Assembly: GCA_019745775.1 (NCBI GenBank)
Contig: JAIESR010000011.1
Coordinates: 1-64,000, forward strand
Length of the DNA: 64,000 nt
Reading direction: 5' to 3'
From: Xanthobacteraceae bacterium
GTDB lineage: Bacteria > Pseudomonadota > Alphaproteobacteria > Rhizobiales > Xanthobacteraceae
Positions 28,937 through 38,440 of this stretch are shown one piece after another (positions within the stretch are counted from its first letter, which is position 1; every line of letters starts with the position of its first letter). A model generated the notes under the pieces. That model worked only from the letters and a program-made list of their open reading frames with translations. It was not told the DNA's origin and did no database searches. Position numbers and translations under genes: made by a program.

Positions 28937-28973
28937 ATCGGAGGATGTTTGCCCATGCAGGATATCCTCCGAT
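28937..28973. promoter_or_regulatory. Inverted repeat in the small-protein/channel divergent region
   Basis: Perfect ten-base arms ATCGGAGGAT and ATCCTCCGAT, 17 bases apart, in the 226-bp region between genes starting at 28804 (minus) and 29031 (plus). It could be an operator for one of the two LuxR-type regulators or a leader hairpin of the channel gene. Confidence 0.4.
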
Positions 28974-29030
28974 GGAATGACTTATTTCCACATTTTCTGC
29001 ACATTGAATGGAGACCGCCGAGTGTGTTCA

Positions 29031-30054
29031 ATGCCAACGACGGCGTTCCATCCGACAATCAAGCAACCCGGCCACCGCCGGCACCAAGCGCAGGTCATGA
29101 TCGCCTCAGTGATGATCATGCTGTGCAGCGTTAGTGCGGCCCGCGCCGTAGAGGGTACGACCGCCGCCGGACCGATCGGCGGCACCGACATCCGGTCGGC
29201 ACAGTTGCCGCCTCCCGGTCTCTATGCGGGTGCCATATTCCTTGCCGGTGAGGCGTCCAACCCGCTCGATGGCAAGGGAAAGCCAATTCCGGCATTGAGC
29301 GGCGCACGATTTACAGTCGGCGTAGCTGGACCATTCGTCCTGTACGTGCCGGATGTGCAAGTCCTGGGCGGCTCCATCGGCCTCCTGGGAGTGCTGCCAT
29401 ATGGCGCCGAATGCGGGCGTCTTTTCACCGCCCAACCGTGGGCCTGCGCTTGGGGCCGGCGACCCTTATTTCGAGATCGCCTGGTCGCGCTACCTCGGGA
29501 CGCCGCGACCCCCCCGAGTTCCCGGATCGTTTCCGATCCTTGAAGGCCTCACGGTTAGCGCGGGGCTAGGTGTCGTGCTGCCTGTCGGGCAATACAAGGT
29601 TCAACAAGTGACACAGCAAGGCATCGGGATGGGCAACAACATCTTCGATATCGCGCCATCGGCTGCCATGACCTACATGACGCCGCCCATTGTTGCCGAA
29701 GGAACAGAGTTCAGCGCCAAGGTCTATTGGAACACGTACCGCACCAATTCCGCGACGCAGTACCAGACTGCAGACCTGATCAACGTCGACTTTGCGATTT
29801 CCGAACGCTATGGGCGCTGGCAAGCTGGCATCACCGGCTTCTACGCATTTCAGCTCGGCGGCGACAAGCAATTCGGCGTGACGATTCCACCAGACGGGCG
29901 ACGAACCGAGCTGCTGCTGCTGGGCGGCGTCGTTGCCTACGACATGCCTGAGTTCGGCATGGCGATGAAGGCCAAGGCCGTGAGGTCGGTTTGGGTCGAG
30001 AATGCGGTACGATCGACAAGCGTCGTTGTCGGCTTCTTCAAGAAGGTCAACTGA
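29031..30054 (+). pseudogene. Outer-membrane channel of the phenol-MetA-pathway type, one frameshift near 29435
   Basis: Start ATG 29031 (another in-frame ATG at 29097 would begin nearer the signal helix MIASVMIMLCSVSAARAVEG). The first part contains GGTDIRSAQLPPPGLYAGAI, typical of the SphA/MetA-pathway-of-phenol-degradation channels. Near 29435 the frame must shift by one to continue as LGAGDPYFEIAWSRYLGTPR and run to the stop at 30054 with barrel-like strands (GLTVSAGLGVVLPVGQYKVQ, FGMAMKAKAVRSVWVENAVR). Predicted role: outer-membrane passage of small hydrophobic compounds. It stands between the small-protein cluster and the second LuxR-type gene. Confidence 0.72.
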
Positions 30055-30114
30055 CGCCACCTTTAGGGATCGATCGACACTTTTCATCATCAGAAACGCC
30101 GGGGCGGAAATCAG

Positions 30115-31242
30115 ATGACGGATGAAGCTCAACGCCTGTCAAACTTGATCGGCGACATCTACGACGCCACGCTCGATGCCGGCTTGTGGCCGAGCGTGGT
30201 CGAAAGGATCGCCAAGTATACCTCGGGATCGTTCGTCAACCTGTTCTCGCAGGACGCGACGCGCAAGACGGCACAGGCTTTCTACAGCTACGGCCTTACC
30301 CAACAGTATCTTGAATCCTATTTCCAGAAGTACATCCATATCAATCCGATGTTTCCGGCCATGTTGTTCTTCGAGGTCGGTCGGATTCTCACCGAAGATG
30401 ACGTCATGCCGATGTCCGAATTTATCGAAACCACTTTCTACAAAGAGTGGATCAAGCCGCAGGGTCTGAGGACCTCGCTGGCATCCGTCCTTGAGAAATC
30501 GGCAACGAGCGTTGCCGGCATCGCGGTCGGATTTGGCGAGCACGCGGGACGCGACGAGGCGCGCAGGCGCTTGGAACTGGTTGTCCCCCATGTGCGCCGG
30601 GCTGTCGTCATTGGCAAGGTCATCGACCTGAAAAAGGTGGAAGCCGCAGCGATGGCAGACGCCCTTGACGAGGTGGCGGCGGGTTTCTTTCTGGTCGACG
30701 CGACCGGCCGAATTGTCCATGCCAACGCAAGCGGCCTTGTCATGTTGAACGAAGGAGTCGCCGTCAACGGGGCGGGGGGCAAGCTGGTGGCCAGCGACGC
30801 AGTCGCCGACCGCAGCCTGCACGAGATTTTCAGCAGCACCGTCGGCGGCGACACCGCGCTCGGCGCCAAGGGCATCGCCGTGCCGCTCGCCGCACGTGAC
30901 GGCGATCGATACGTCGCCCACGTGTTGCCGCTGAACTCGGGCGTACGCAAGAAGGCTGGTATCGCCTATTCCGCAGCCGCGGCGGTTTTCTTGCGCAAGG
31001 CCGCGCTCGAGCTGCCGCATCCCTTGGAGTCGCTGGCCGGCGCCTACAAGCTCACGGCGGCCGAAATGCGCGTGCTGATGTCGATCATCCAGGTCGGCGG
31101 CGTGCCGGAGGTGGCCCCGGTGCTCGGCATTTCCGAGACGACGGTGAAGACCCACCTGCAGCATATCTTCGCCAAGACCGGTACCAGCCGGCAGGCCGAC
31201 CTCGTCAAGCTGGTGGCCGGCTACATGAGCCCGCTCGGCTGA
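30115..31242 (+). CDS. LuxR-family regulator, paralogue of the 26404 gene
   Basis: 375 residues, ATG 30115 with GGGGCGGA upstream. The N-terminal region (SNLIGDIYDATLDAGLWPSV) is a conserved opening of this LuxR subgroup; about 180-290 is PAS-like (ALDEVAAGFFLVDATGRIVH). The LuxR-type helix-turn-helix at about 312-370 reads YKLTAAEMRVLMSIIQVGGV then ETTVKTHLQHIFAKTGTSRQ. Local context suggests control of the adjacent channel gene and perhaps the small-protein cluster; that is inference. Confidence 0.9.
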   Translation: MTDEAQRLSNLIGDIYDATLDAGLWPSVVERIAKYTSGSFVNLFSQDATRKTAQAFYSYGLTQQYLESYFQKYIHINPMFPAMLFFEVGRILTEDDVMPMSEFIETTFYKEWIKPQGLRTSLASVLEKSATSVAGIAVGFGEHAGRDEARRRLELVVPHVRRAVVIGKVIDLKKVEAAAMADALDEVAAGFFLVDATGRIVHANASGLVMLNEGVAVNGAGGKLVASDAVADRSLHEIFSSTVGGDTALGAKGIAVPLAARDGDRYVAHVLPLNSGVRKKAGIAYSAAAAVFLRKAALELPHPLESLAGAYKLTAAEMRVLMSIIQVGGVPEVAPVLGISETTVKTHLQHIFAKTGTSRQADLVKLVAGYMSPLG

Positions 31243-31367
31243 CGGCTCTCCGCCAAGGCGCTTCCGACAATCATCCCAAGGTCCCGATCATTCGATCGGA
31301 TGATGCGCCGTGCGTCGCGTCTTTTTAGGGTCACCATCGACTGCCCGATCGCACGAAAGGCGAGACG

Positions 31368-31805
31368 ATGTTGCCAACGTCCAAGGATTGCGAAGTCCTG
31401 TTCTCGGCACGCTACGGCGCTACTTCCGCTGCATTCGCCTTGGCTGCGACCCTGGTTCTCTTCTGCCCCGGCGAAAGCATGGGGGAAGACGCCGCGTTCG
31501 GAAGCTGGTCGCGACGGACCGAGTGCGTCGTATGGGACGGCCAGGCGAGCCAGGCGATCGTGCGTAAGGTTGCTGGACCGCAGGACACGCTCGACATCCA
31601 GCGGCTCGCAGAGGATCTCGCACGCATGCGGCGCGCCCGACGCAACTGTGATCTCGGCATGGTTGGCGACGCCTGTGAGGACTATCTGGCGATCATGCGC
31701 GACATCGCTCGGGCATCGGACGAGCGGCGCTATTCCATTGCAGCGTGCTCGAGGGCCATCGCCGATGGCTTGGACGGCCGGACGGCCGGCGCACGCCCTG
31801 AATAG
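31368..31805 (+). CDS. Small secreted Cys-containing protein, unknown
   Basis: 145 residues with a hydrophobic export segment (GATSAAFALAATLVLFCPGE). The mature part has Cys in RRARRNCDLGMVGDACEDYL and SIAACSRAIADG, suggesting disulfides. AAGGCGA lies before the ATG. It follows the second LuxR-type gene after 125 bases on the same strand. No family is recognised. Coding potential is moderate. The 238 bases between its stop and the next gene at 32044 hold nothing I can identify. Confidence 0.6.
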   Translation: MLPTSKDCEVLFSARYGATSAAFALAATLVLFCPGESMGEDAAFGSWSRRTECVVWDGQASQAIVRKVAGPQDTLDIQRLAEDLARMRRARRNCDLGMVGDACEDYLAIMRDIARASDERRYSIAACSRAIADGLDGRTAGARPE

Positions 31806-32043
31806 CGGCCCGCCGCCGCATGCGATTGGTCCTTTCTATCGGGCGATATGGCTTGCTCGCTGCCGTAAAGCTCTGATTTGCGCCGCAATCTCGATCAGCC
31901 GCATGGCTCTCAAGGCCTGCCGTTCACGATTCCGTCTAATGGTCTTGACTGGCTGTTGCATTCGCTATTCATGGCGGCAAGTTCGTGCCCGCCGGTTGCG
32001 GCACGGTCTCATTCGACCCAGCACAAGCCCGCAAGGTAACGAA

Positions 32044-33252
32044 ATGGCCAAGAACTCTTCGCGCCCCGTCGGCCGCCACTTCCTGCAGATCCCCGGCCCG
32101 ACCCAGCTTCCCGATCGCGTGCTGCGCGCGATGGACACGCCGATCATCGACCACCGCGGCCCGGAGTTCGCCAAGCTCGCCAAGCGCTGCCTCGAAGGCG
32201 TGAAGACGATCTTCAAGACCACCAATCCGGTGGTCATCTACACCGCCACCGGCACCGGCGCCTGGGAAGCGGCGCTGATCAACACGCTCAACGCCGGCGA
32301 CCGCGTGCTGATGGTCGAGACCGGCCAGTTCGGCACGCTGTGGAAGAAGATGGCGGAGAACATCGGCCTCAAGCCCGAGTTCATCAAGACCGACTGGCGC
32401 ATCGGCGCCGATCCCAACGCGATCGAAGACGCGCTGCGCAAGGACACCAACAAGGAGATCAAGGCGGTCTGCGTCCTGCACAACGAGACCTCGACCGGCT
32501 GCCTGTCGCCGATCGACCAGATCCGCAAAGCGATCGACGCCGCCGGCCATCCGGCGCTGTTCATGGTCGACACCATCTCGTCGCTCGCCTCGACCGACTA
32601 CCGCCACGACGAGTGGGGCGTCGACGTCACCGTCGGCGGCGCGCAGAAGGGCCTGATGATGCCGCCCGGCATGTCGTTCAACGCGGTGAGCGACAAGGCG
32701 CTGGCGGCGTCAAAGAATTCGAAGCTGCCGAAGTCATTCTGGTCGTGGGACGACATGCTGAACATGAACAAGATCGGCTTCTTCCCGTACACGCCGGCGA
32801 CCCAGATGCTGCACGGCCTGGCCGAAGGCATCGACATGCTGCACGAGGAGGGCCTCGACAACGTTTTCGCCCGCCATGACCGGCTCGCCGAGGCGACGCG
32901 CCGCGCAGTCAAGGCCTGGGGCCTCGAGATCATGTGCAAGGATGCGAAGTACTATTCGCCGACCATCACCGCGGTGATGCTGCCGGGCGGGCACGACGCC
33001 GACGCGTTCCGCAACCTCGCACTCGAGACCTTCAACATCTCCTACGGCGCCAGCTTCGGCCCCTATGCGGGCAAATACTTCCGCATCGGTCACCTCGGCG
33101 ACGTCAACGAGGGCATGCAGATCGGCGCGCTCGGCATCACGGAGATGGCGCTCTCGCTCGCCGGCATCCCGCACAAGAAGGGCGGCGCGCAGGCGGCGAT
33201 CGACTACCTCGCGTCGTCGCTCGGCGGCGCGAGCAAGGTGGCGGCGGCGTAA
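32044..33252 (+). CDS. Serine-glyoxylate aminotransferase-like enzyme
   Basis: 402 residues. PLP-dependent class V aminotransferase; family members move the amino group of serine to glyoxylate in the serine cycle or photorespiration-like salvage. HFLQIPGPTQLPDRVLRAMD is the family N-terminus, HNETSTG and MVDTISSLAS line the cofactor site, and the Schiff-base lysine is Lys202 in GGAQKGLMMPPG. ATG 32044 has AAGGT nearby; the long open frame upstream to 31300 is not part of the protein. No other serine-cycle gene is adjacent. A short hairpin (TGCCGCG / CGCGGCA, 33296-33312) follows the stop. Confidence 0.93.
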   Translation: MAKNSSRPVGRHFLQIPGPTQLPDRVLRAMDTPIIDHRGPEFAKLAKRCLEGVKTIFKTTNPVVIYTATGTGAWEAALINTLNAGDRVLMVETGQFGTLWKKMAENIGLKPEFIKTDWRIGADPNAIEDALRKDTNKEIKAVCVLHNETSTGCLSPIDQIRKAIDAAGHPALFMVDTISSLASTDYRHDEWGVDVTVGGAQKGLMMPPGMSFNAVSDKALAASKNSKLPKSFWSWDDMLNMNKIGFFPYTPATQMLHGLAEGIDMLHEEGLDNVFARHDRLAEATRRAVKAWGLEIMCKDAKYYSPTITAVMLPGGHDADAFRNLALETFNISYGASFGPYAGKYFRIGHLGDVNEGMQIGALGITEMALSLAGIPHKKGGAQAAIDYLASSLGGASKVAAA

Positions 33253-33320
33253 GGCGCTGCTTCGTCGGACGGGCCGCGAGAGTGGCGTGCATCGCTGCCG
33301 CGACACGCGGCACTGCTGCC

Positions 33321-34295
33321 TCAGTCCGCCGGCTGGATCTTGGCCGCGCGGCCGACTTCGGTCCACTGCTCCATTTCGGCCTTCACGAACACTGTGAAAT
33401 CCGATGGCGTGCTGACGATCGGCTCGGCGCCTTCGCCGGCGAGACGCTGCTTCATCTCGGGCGCGGTGAGCATCGCCTTGGCCTCGGCATGCATGCGCGC
33501 AATGATCGGCGCCGGCGTTCCGGCCGGCGCGAACAGGCCGAACCAGTTGAGCACCTCATAGCCCTTCACGCCCGCCTCTGCCATCGACGGCACGTCGGGC
33601 AATGCGGCCGCCCGCGCGCGTGACGTCACGCCGAGCGGGCGGAGCTTGCCGCTGTCGATATGCGGCTTGGCCGACGCCACGTTCGACACCATCGAGGCAA
33701 CGTGCCCGCCGATGAGATCCGACATCGCCGGGCCGACGCCCTTGTAGGGCACATGCACGACGTCGATGCCGGCCTTCGCCTTGAGGAGCTCCATCGAGAG
33801 ATGCAGGTTGCTGCCGACGCCGGCGGACGCAAAGTTGATCTGCCCGGGCTTCGCCTTCGCCGCTGCGATGAAGTCGGCAAGCGTCTTGTAAGGTTGCGAG
33901 GGATGCACCACCAGCACGTTCGGCAGCGAGACGAGCTGCGTGATCGGCGCGAGGTCGCGCAGCACGTCGTAGGGCATCTTCTTGTACATGATGTGATTGC
34001 TGGTGATCGTGCCGGCGACCACCAGGAACGTGTAGCCGTCGGGTGGCGATTTCGCGACCAGATCGATGCCGATGATGTTGCCGGCGCCGCCGCGGTTCTC
34101 GACATAGAACTGCTGGCCCATGCTCTGGGTCAGGTGCGACGCGAGCAGCCGGCCGAGCGTATCGGCCATGCCCCCGGGCGCGGTCGAGACCATGATGCGG
34201 ACTGGCTTGGCCGGATAGTCTTGCGCCCACGCGCGCGGCGCGCCGGTGAACGCAGCGACGGCCATGCCGCCCGCGAGAAATTCCCGTCGCTTCAT
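33321..34295 (-). CDS. Bug/TctC-family solute-binding protein
   Basis: 324 residues from ATG 34295 (AGGAGG five bases upstream) with a Tat-like signal MKRREFLAGGMAVAAFTGAP ending AWAQ. The mature part is a typical TctC fold: YPAKPVRIMVSTAPGGMADT, ENRGGAGNIIGIDLVAKSPP, AGVGSNLHLS. These periplasmic proteins bind carboxylates or aromatic acids, often for a TctAB permease; no TctA or TctB gene is in the window. Confidence 0.94.
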   Translation of the reverse strand: MKRREFLAGGMAVAAFTGAPRAWAQDYPAKPVRIMVSTAPGGMADTLGRLLASHLTQSMGQQFYVENRGGAGNIIGIDLVAKSPPDGYTFLVVAGTITSNHIMYKKMPYDVLRDLAPITQLVSLPNVLVVHPSQPYKTLADFIAAAKAKPGQINFASAGVGSNLHLSMELLKAKAGIDVVHVPYKGVGPAMSDLIGGHVASMVSNVASAKPHIDSGKLRPLGVTSRARAAALPDVPSMAEAGVKGYEVLNWFGLFAPAGTPAPIIARMHAEAKAMLTAPEMKQRLAGEGAEPIVSTPSDFTVFVKAEMEQWTEVGRAAKIQPAD

Positions 34296-34378
34296 GCGAT
34301 CCTCCTGATTTTTTCGGCAGTTCCGTTGCCGCGTGAATTCAGGTCGAGCGGCGTGCCCGGTCTGCTCACTCTCCCGTT

Positions 34379-34397
34379 GGGGGGAGGGAACGCACCG
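34379..34397. repeat. Short relic of an intergenic repeat
   Basis: GGGGGGAGGGAACGCACCG recurs with one change at 47230-47248. Both lie outside genes and look like decayed pieces of the same palindromic family. Confidence 0.35.
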
Positions 34398-34440
34398 AGT
34401 TTGCCGCGCCATCATAGCCTGCAATCAACGTCACCGCCGA

Positions 34441-35148
34441 TCAGGCCCCGGCGGCAAGATGCCGCTTGAAGAAATCGACGGTCAGCGCCAGCGCGCGGTC
34501 GGCCTCCGGCTTCGAGTAGGTCTTGCCACCGTGGCGCGCGAACGCGTGGTCGGCGCCGGGATATTTGTGGATCGTCACCAGCGGATTGGGCGAGAGCCGC
34601 CGTTCCAGGAGATCATTGACCTCGGCCTGCACCCAGCGGTCCTTCATCGCCATGTGCAGCACGAACGGACGATGCAGGTTCTTCACCTCGCGGAGGCGGT
34701 GCTCGATATAGGTGCCGTAATAGGCGACCGCGCAGTCGATGTCGGTGCGGCAGCACATCAGGTAGCAGAGCTTGCCGCCGAGGCAGTAGCCGACCGCGCC
34801 GACCTTGCCGTTGCACTCCGGGATTTTCCGGAGGTAATGCCGGATGTCCTCCATGTCGCGCACGCCGAGGTCGTAGTCGAAGTCGTAGTAGAGATCGAAC
34901 GCCTTCTTCACGTCCTCGGGGTTCTTGTCGTAGAGCTCGACGCCCGGCTCCTGCCGCCAGAACAAATCCGGCACCAGGCATACGAACCCAGCCTCGGCGA
35001 ACTCATGCGCGTGCGCACGCATGGTGTCGTTGACGCCCCAGATCTCCATGATGGCGATGATGGCGCCGGCCGGCGTGCGGTCGGGATAGGCCATGTACGC
35101 GCCCATCTCGCCATCGCGCAGCTTCACCTTGATGTTTTCGGTCCGCAT
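34441..35148 (-). CDS. Dienelactone hydrolase family protein
   Basis: 235 residues from ATG 35148, which is preceded by AAGGAGAGG; a longer open frame upstream runs through the repeat and is not coding. Cytosolic alpha/beta hydrolase with the Cys-Asp-His triad at Cys122 (GYCLGG), Asp170 (AMKDRW) and His201 (GADHAF). The standard length of carboxymethylenebutenolidase-type enzymes is about 235, matching. Context near aromatic genes suggests a lactone or ester intermediate, but the substrate is not known. Confidence 0.9.
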   Translation of the reverse strand: MRTENIKVKLRDGEMGAYMAYPDRTPAGAIIAIMEIWGVNDTMRAHAHEFAEAGFVCLVPDLFWRQEPGVELYDKNPEDVKKAFDLYYDFDYDLGVRDMEDIRHYLRKIPECNGKVGAVGYCLGGKLCYLMCCRTDIDCAVAYYGTYIEHRLREVKNLHRPFVLHMAMKDRWVQAEVNDLLERRLSPNPLVTIHKYPGADHAFARHGGKTYSKPEADRALALTVDFFKRHLAAGA

Positions 35149-35176
35149 TTCCTCTCCTTGGCGCCTCGCATGCTCC

Positions 35177-35298
35177 GTCCTCATCCCTGAGGAGCCCGAG
35201 CGTAAGCGAGGGCGTCTCGAAGGATGGCCGCGAATTCGGGCTTGTAGCCATGGTTCGAGACGGCGCGCTGGCGCGCGCCTCCTCACCATGAGGTCCGT
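35177..35298. repeat. REP-like palindromic element A
   Basis: Nested inverted repeats between two minus-strand genes: outer ends carry CCTCATCCCTGAGGAG and CTCCTCACCATGAGG; inside, CGTCTCGAA pairs with TTCGAGACG. Elements with these words are frequent in Bradyrhizobium-type genomes. It probably forms a long hairpin and may also end transcription of the upstream gene. Confidence 0.7.
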
Positions 35299-35312
35299 GA
35301 AAGTTACAACAC

Positions 35313-36311
35313 CTACAGCCTCAACAATCGCTTCGCGTTCCCCGAGTATATCGCATCCCGCTCCGCCTTCGTTATCTCCAGCGCCTCGACCGCACGCAAC
35401 GTGTTGGCGATCAGCCGATAGCCCTGCTCGGCGTCGAACGGCGCGTCGGTGGCGAACAGGCAGTTGCCGGTGCCGAAAAAGGCATGGCCGCACTTGGTCG
35501 GCGCCACCTCGCCGAGTGCGGTATCGCCATAGAGCATCCTGAAATAGTCGAGCGGCGGTTTCTTGAGGCCCGCCGCCTGCGCCACCGGATTGCTGTCGGT
35601 GGTGCCGAAGAAGATCTGCCGGAAGCCGAGCTTAATCTTGCCGGCGAAATACGGGATCATGCCGCCCATGTGGTGGCTGATGATCTTGAGATTCGGCAGT
35701 TCGTCGAAGATGCCGGCATAAATGAGCCGCGTCATGCAGGCGGTGGTCTCGTACGGCCAGCCGAAGCTGAACCAGATCTCATGCTCCGATAACTTCTCAC
35801 TGCCGTAGTCCGGGAAATTCGGCCCGCGCATGGGATGTACCCAGACCGGCAGACCGTGCGCCGCCATCTTCTGGAAGATCGGCCGGAACTCGGGCGCGCT
35901 CAGGGGCTTGCCCGCGACATTGGTGAACACCTGGATGCCGCGCGCGCCGAGATGCGTGATGGTGCGATCGATCTCGTCGAGACAGGCGTCGACATCGTTC
36001 ATCGGCAGTGACGCGACGAACGCGGGGAACCGATCGGGATGCTCGCGGCAGACTTCGGCCAGTGTGTCATTCGCGACACGGGCGAGCTCCGGCGACTGCT
36101 CCGGCGTGGCGACGAGCTCGATCGGCGGATTGGCAAGGCAGATCACCTGGCGCAAGTCGCCGAACTTGTCGAGCAGGCGCAGCCGCGCGTCGACGTCGAC
36201 CAGGGGCTTGAGCCGCGGAAAGGCCGTCACCGCGATGTGGTCGGGCGCGAGCTTCGCCAGCCGGTCGAGATAGGCCTGCGGCATGAAGTGGTTGAAGACA
36301 TCGATGATCAC
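35313..36311 (-). CDS. Amidohydrolase-2 family protein (ACMSD-like)
   Basis: 332 residues from GTG 36311 (GAGG five bases upstream). TIM-barrel metal hydrolase or decarboxylase of the ACMSD/resorcylate decarboxylase group. Later metal and catalytic positions are visible: His in PVWVHPMRG, His-His in IISHHMGG, Asp in FATDAPFD. The N-terminal motif is unusual: IDVFNHFMP instead of the usual D-x-H-x-H-x-x-P, so the first metal His is Phe. The substrate is likely a small aromatic acid or a hydrolysed amide. Confidence 0.88.
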   Translation of the reverse strand: MIIDVFNHFMPQAYLDRLAKLAPDHIAVTAFPRLKPLVDVDARLRLLDKFGDLRQVICLANPPIELVATPEQSPELARVANDTLAEVCREHPDRFPAFVASLPMNDVDACLDEIDRTITHLGARGIQVFTNVAGKPLSAPEFRPIFQKMAAHGLPVWVHPMRGPNFPDYGSEKLSEHEIWFSFGWPYETTACMTRLIYAGIFDELPNLKIISHHMGGMIPYFAGKIKLGFRQIFFGTTDSNPVAQAAGLKKPPLDYFRMLYGDTALGEVAPTKCGHAFFGTGNCLFATDAPFDAEQGYRLIANTLRAVEALEITKAERDAIYSGNAKRLLRL

Positions 36312-36453
36312 GGAACCTCGCCGGCCGCCACGCAAGGATGCGCATGCAACCCGATCGCGCGGAGGTTGCAGACGCTAAGCATAGATTAACCATTCCACGA
36401 CGATAATCCGTACCATTGCAAGGACTTATTGCGGACCTTGTGGCTGGGCGCGG

Positions 36454-38388
36454 ATGCCAAGGATTGGGGCCGGAATGGGCACGCTGGGTCGTTTTCTGCG
36501 CTCGAAAGCCGGGCGCATTCTCCTCGTTTACGTGATCCTGGCGGGCGGTATCAGCGCAGCGGTCGCCAGCTACTTCTACACGTCGAGCCTAGCAACCTTC
36601 ATCGCCCGGAAGGTCGACGAACAGGCCACGACGCTCCAGCTCGTCGACGCCTTCGTGAGCAACTACTCGCGGCTGCGCTCGGAGCTGGGCGCAAACGCAC
36701 CGGTGCCGGCGACTTTCCGCGCCCACTCGATCGGAACCTTCAACAAGCAGCTCGGCGAAAGCGGCACCTTCGTGTTGCGCTGGGTCGGAAGGCCGGGCCG
36801 CGAGATCAAGACGCCGCCGATCGACGCGGAAACCGCGGCGATGATCGAGGCGTTCACGACCTCCCCCGAACGCGGCCCGCGCTCGGCGCTGACGAACATC
36901 GACAGCCGGCCAATCCTGCGCACGGTCTATCCGTCGCTCGCCAACGAGCAGAGCTGCGTGACCTGCCACAACGAGATCCAGAAGAACAAATTCCAGTGGC
37001 AGCTGAACGACGTGATGGGCGCGTTTGCAATCGATATCCCGGTCGGCGGCTTCCTCGAGAGCATCAAGGCCCAGAGCTACACGGTCGCGTTCGGGCTGTT
37101 CCTGGCGTTCGCCGGCATCGGCCTCGCGATCTCGATCCTGCACTTCCGGCAGTTGAACGAGCGGGAAGCCTCGGAGATGCAGGCGCAGAGACAGGCCGTG
37201 CGCTTCAACGTCGCCCTGAACAACATGTCGCAGGGGCTGTGCATGTTCGACGCCGACAAGCGTCTGGTGGTGTGCAACGAGCGGTATGCGCAATTCTATC
37301 GGCTTCCGCCGGAACTCGTTCTGCCCGGTGTCGCGCATGAAAAAATCATCGGACATCGCGTCGAGAGCGGCCTGATGCCCGGCACCTTGGCCGAAAAATT
37401 GACCGAGTCGAAAGGGCGCTCGTCCGACACCGTGCAGACCCGGGTCGACAAGCTGTCCGACGGACGCACCATCCGAGTGTTGCGAGCGCCCATGCCGGGC
37501 GGCGGCTGGGTCGCCACCCACGAGGACATCACTGAACAGGCGCAACGCGCTTCCATCGATTCCGCGATCGCCACATTCCGCCAGCGGGTCGAGCGCGTGC
37601 TCGCCACCGTCGGCGACAGCACCGATACGATGAAATCGACGGCCGCCAAGCTGTTCGGCTCGTCGGAGCAGACGTCGGAACGCGCCAAGGGCATCCTCGA
37701 GGCGTCGCAAGGGGCGTCGACCAGCGTCGAGAACGTCGCCGTCGCCACGCGCCAGATGTCGACCTCCGCCACAGAAATCGGGCAGCAGGTCGCGCAGACC
37801 ACCAAGATCGTACGCGACGCCGTGACCAAGGTTAACGCCACCAACGATCAGTTTTCCGGACTGTCGAACGCGGCGCAGAAAATCGGCGACGTCATCAACC
37901 TGATCCAGCAGATCTCCGGACAGACCAACCTCCTCGCGCTCAACGCCACCATCGAAGCGGCGCGCGCCGGCGAGGCCGGCCGCGGCTTCGCGGTGGTCGC
38001 GTCCGAGGTCAAATCGCTCGCGCTACAGACCGGGAAGGCCACCGAAGATGTCGCCGAGCAGATCTCGGCCGTGCAGGCCTCGACCAAGGGCGCGATCCAT
38101 GCGGTCGGCAGCATCGAGAAATGCATCCAGGAGATCAGCTCCTACACCATGGCGGTGGCGGGGTCGATCGAGGAGCAGGGCGCGGCGACGCTTGACATCT
38201 CCAACAACGTCGCCAACGCGGCGCAGGAGACCTCGAAGATCGCCGCGGTGCTCGGCGAGGTCGCCGACGCGGCGGTCGCAACCCGCACCTCGGCGGAAGT
38301 CGTGCTGTCGGCCTCGAAATCGGTCGAGGGTGCGGTCGACAACCTGCGGCACGAGATCGAGACCTTCCTCGGGAACGTCGCGGCCTAG
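36454..38388 (+). CDS. Methyl-accepting chemotaxis protein with periplasmic c-haem domain
   Basis: 644 residues. TM1 about 21-40; a periplasmic domain about 41-208 of the Tll0287/DUF3365 type carrying a c-type haem motif CVTCH (Cys168, Cys171, His172); TM2 about 209-230; PAS-like domain about 248-360 ([20 protein letters not shown]); MCP signalling domain about 400-640 with the hairpin tip [20 protein letters not shown] and [20 protein letters not shown]. Predicted to sense redox state, oxygen or NO and signal to CheA. No other che gene is nearby. A second ATG at 36475 has GGGG at good spacing and may be the true start. Confidence 0.93.
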   Translation: MPRIGAGMGTLGRFLRSKAGRILLVYVILAGGISAAVASYFYTSSLATFIARKVDEQATTLQLVDAFVSNYSRLRSELGANAPVPATFRAHSIGTFNKQLGESGTFVLRWVGRPGREIKTPPIDAETAAMIEAFTTSPERGPRSALTNIDSRPILRTVYPSLANEQSCVTCHNEIQKNKFQWQLNDVMGAFAIDIPVGGFLESIKAQSYTVAFGLFLAFAGIGLAISILHFRQLNEREASEMQAQRQAVRFNVALNNMSQGLCMFDADKRLVVCNERYAQFYRLPPELVLPGVAHEKIIGHRVESGLMPGTLAEKLTESKGRSSDTVQTRVDKLSDGRTIRVLRAPMPGGGWVATHEDITEQAQRASIDSAIATFRQRVERVLATVGDSTDTMKSTAAKLFGSSEQTSERAKGILEASQGASTSVENVAVATRQMSTSATEIGQQVAQTTKIVRDAVTKVNATNDQFSGLSNAAQKIGDVINLIQQISGQTNLLALNATIEAARAGEAGRGFAVVASEVKSLALQTGKATEDVAEQISAVQASTKGAIHAVGSIEKCIQEISSYTMAVAGSIEEQGAATLDISNNVANAAQETSKIAAVLGEVADAAVATRTSAEVVLSASKSVEGAVDNLRHEIETFLGNVAA

Positions 38389-38440
38389 GCGCGTCACGTC
38401 GTCGCGAAAGTTCGTCGAGCAAGCATTCAAATCCATCCGT

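Noticed and set aside
31300-32043. In-frame upstream extension of the aminotransferase gene
   Set aside because: Low-complexity Arg/Ser-rich sequence that overlaps another gene; the family N-terminus begins at 32044.
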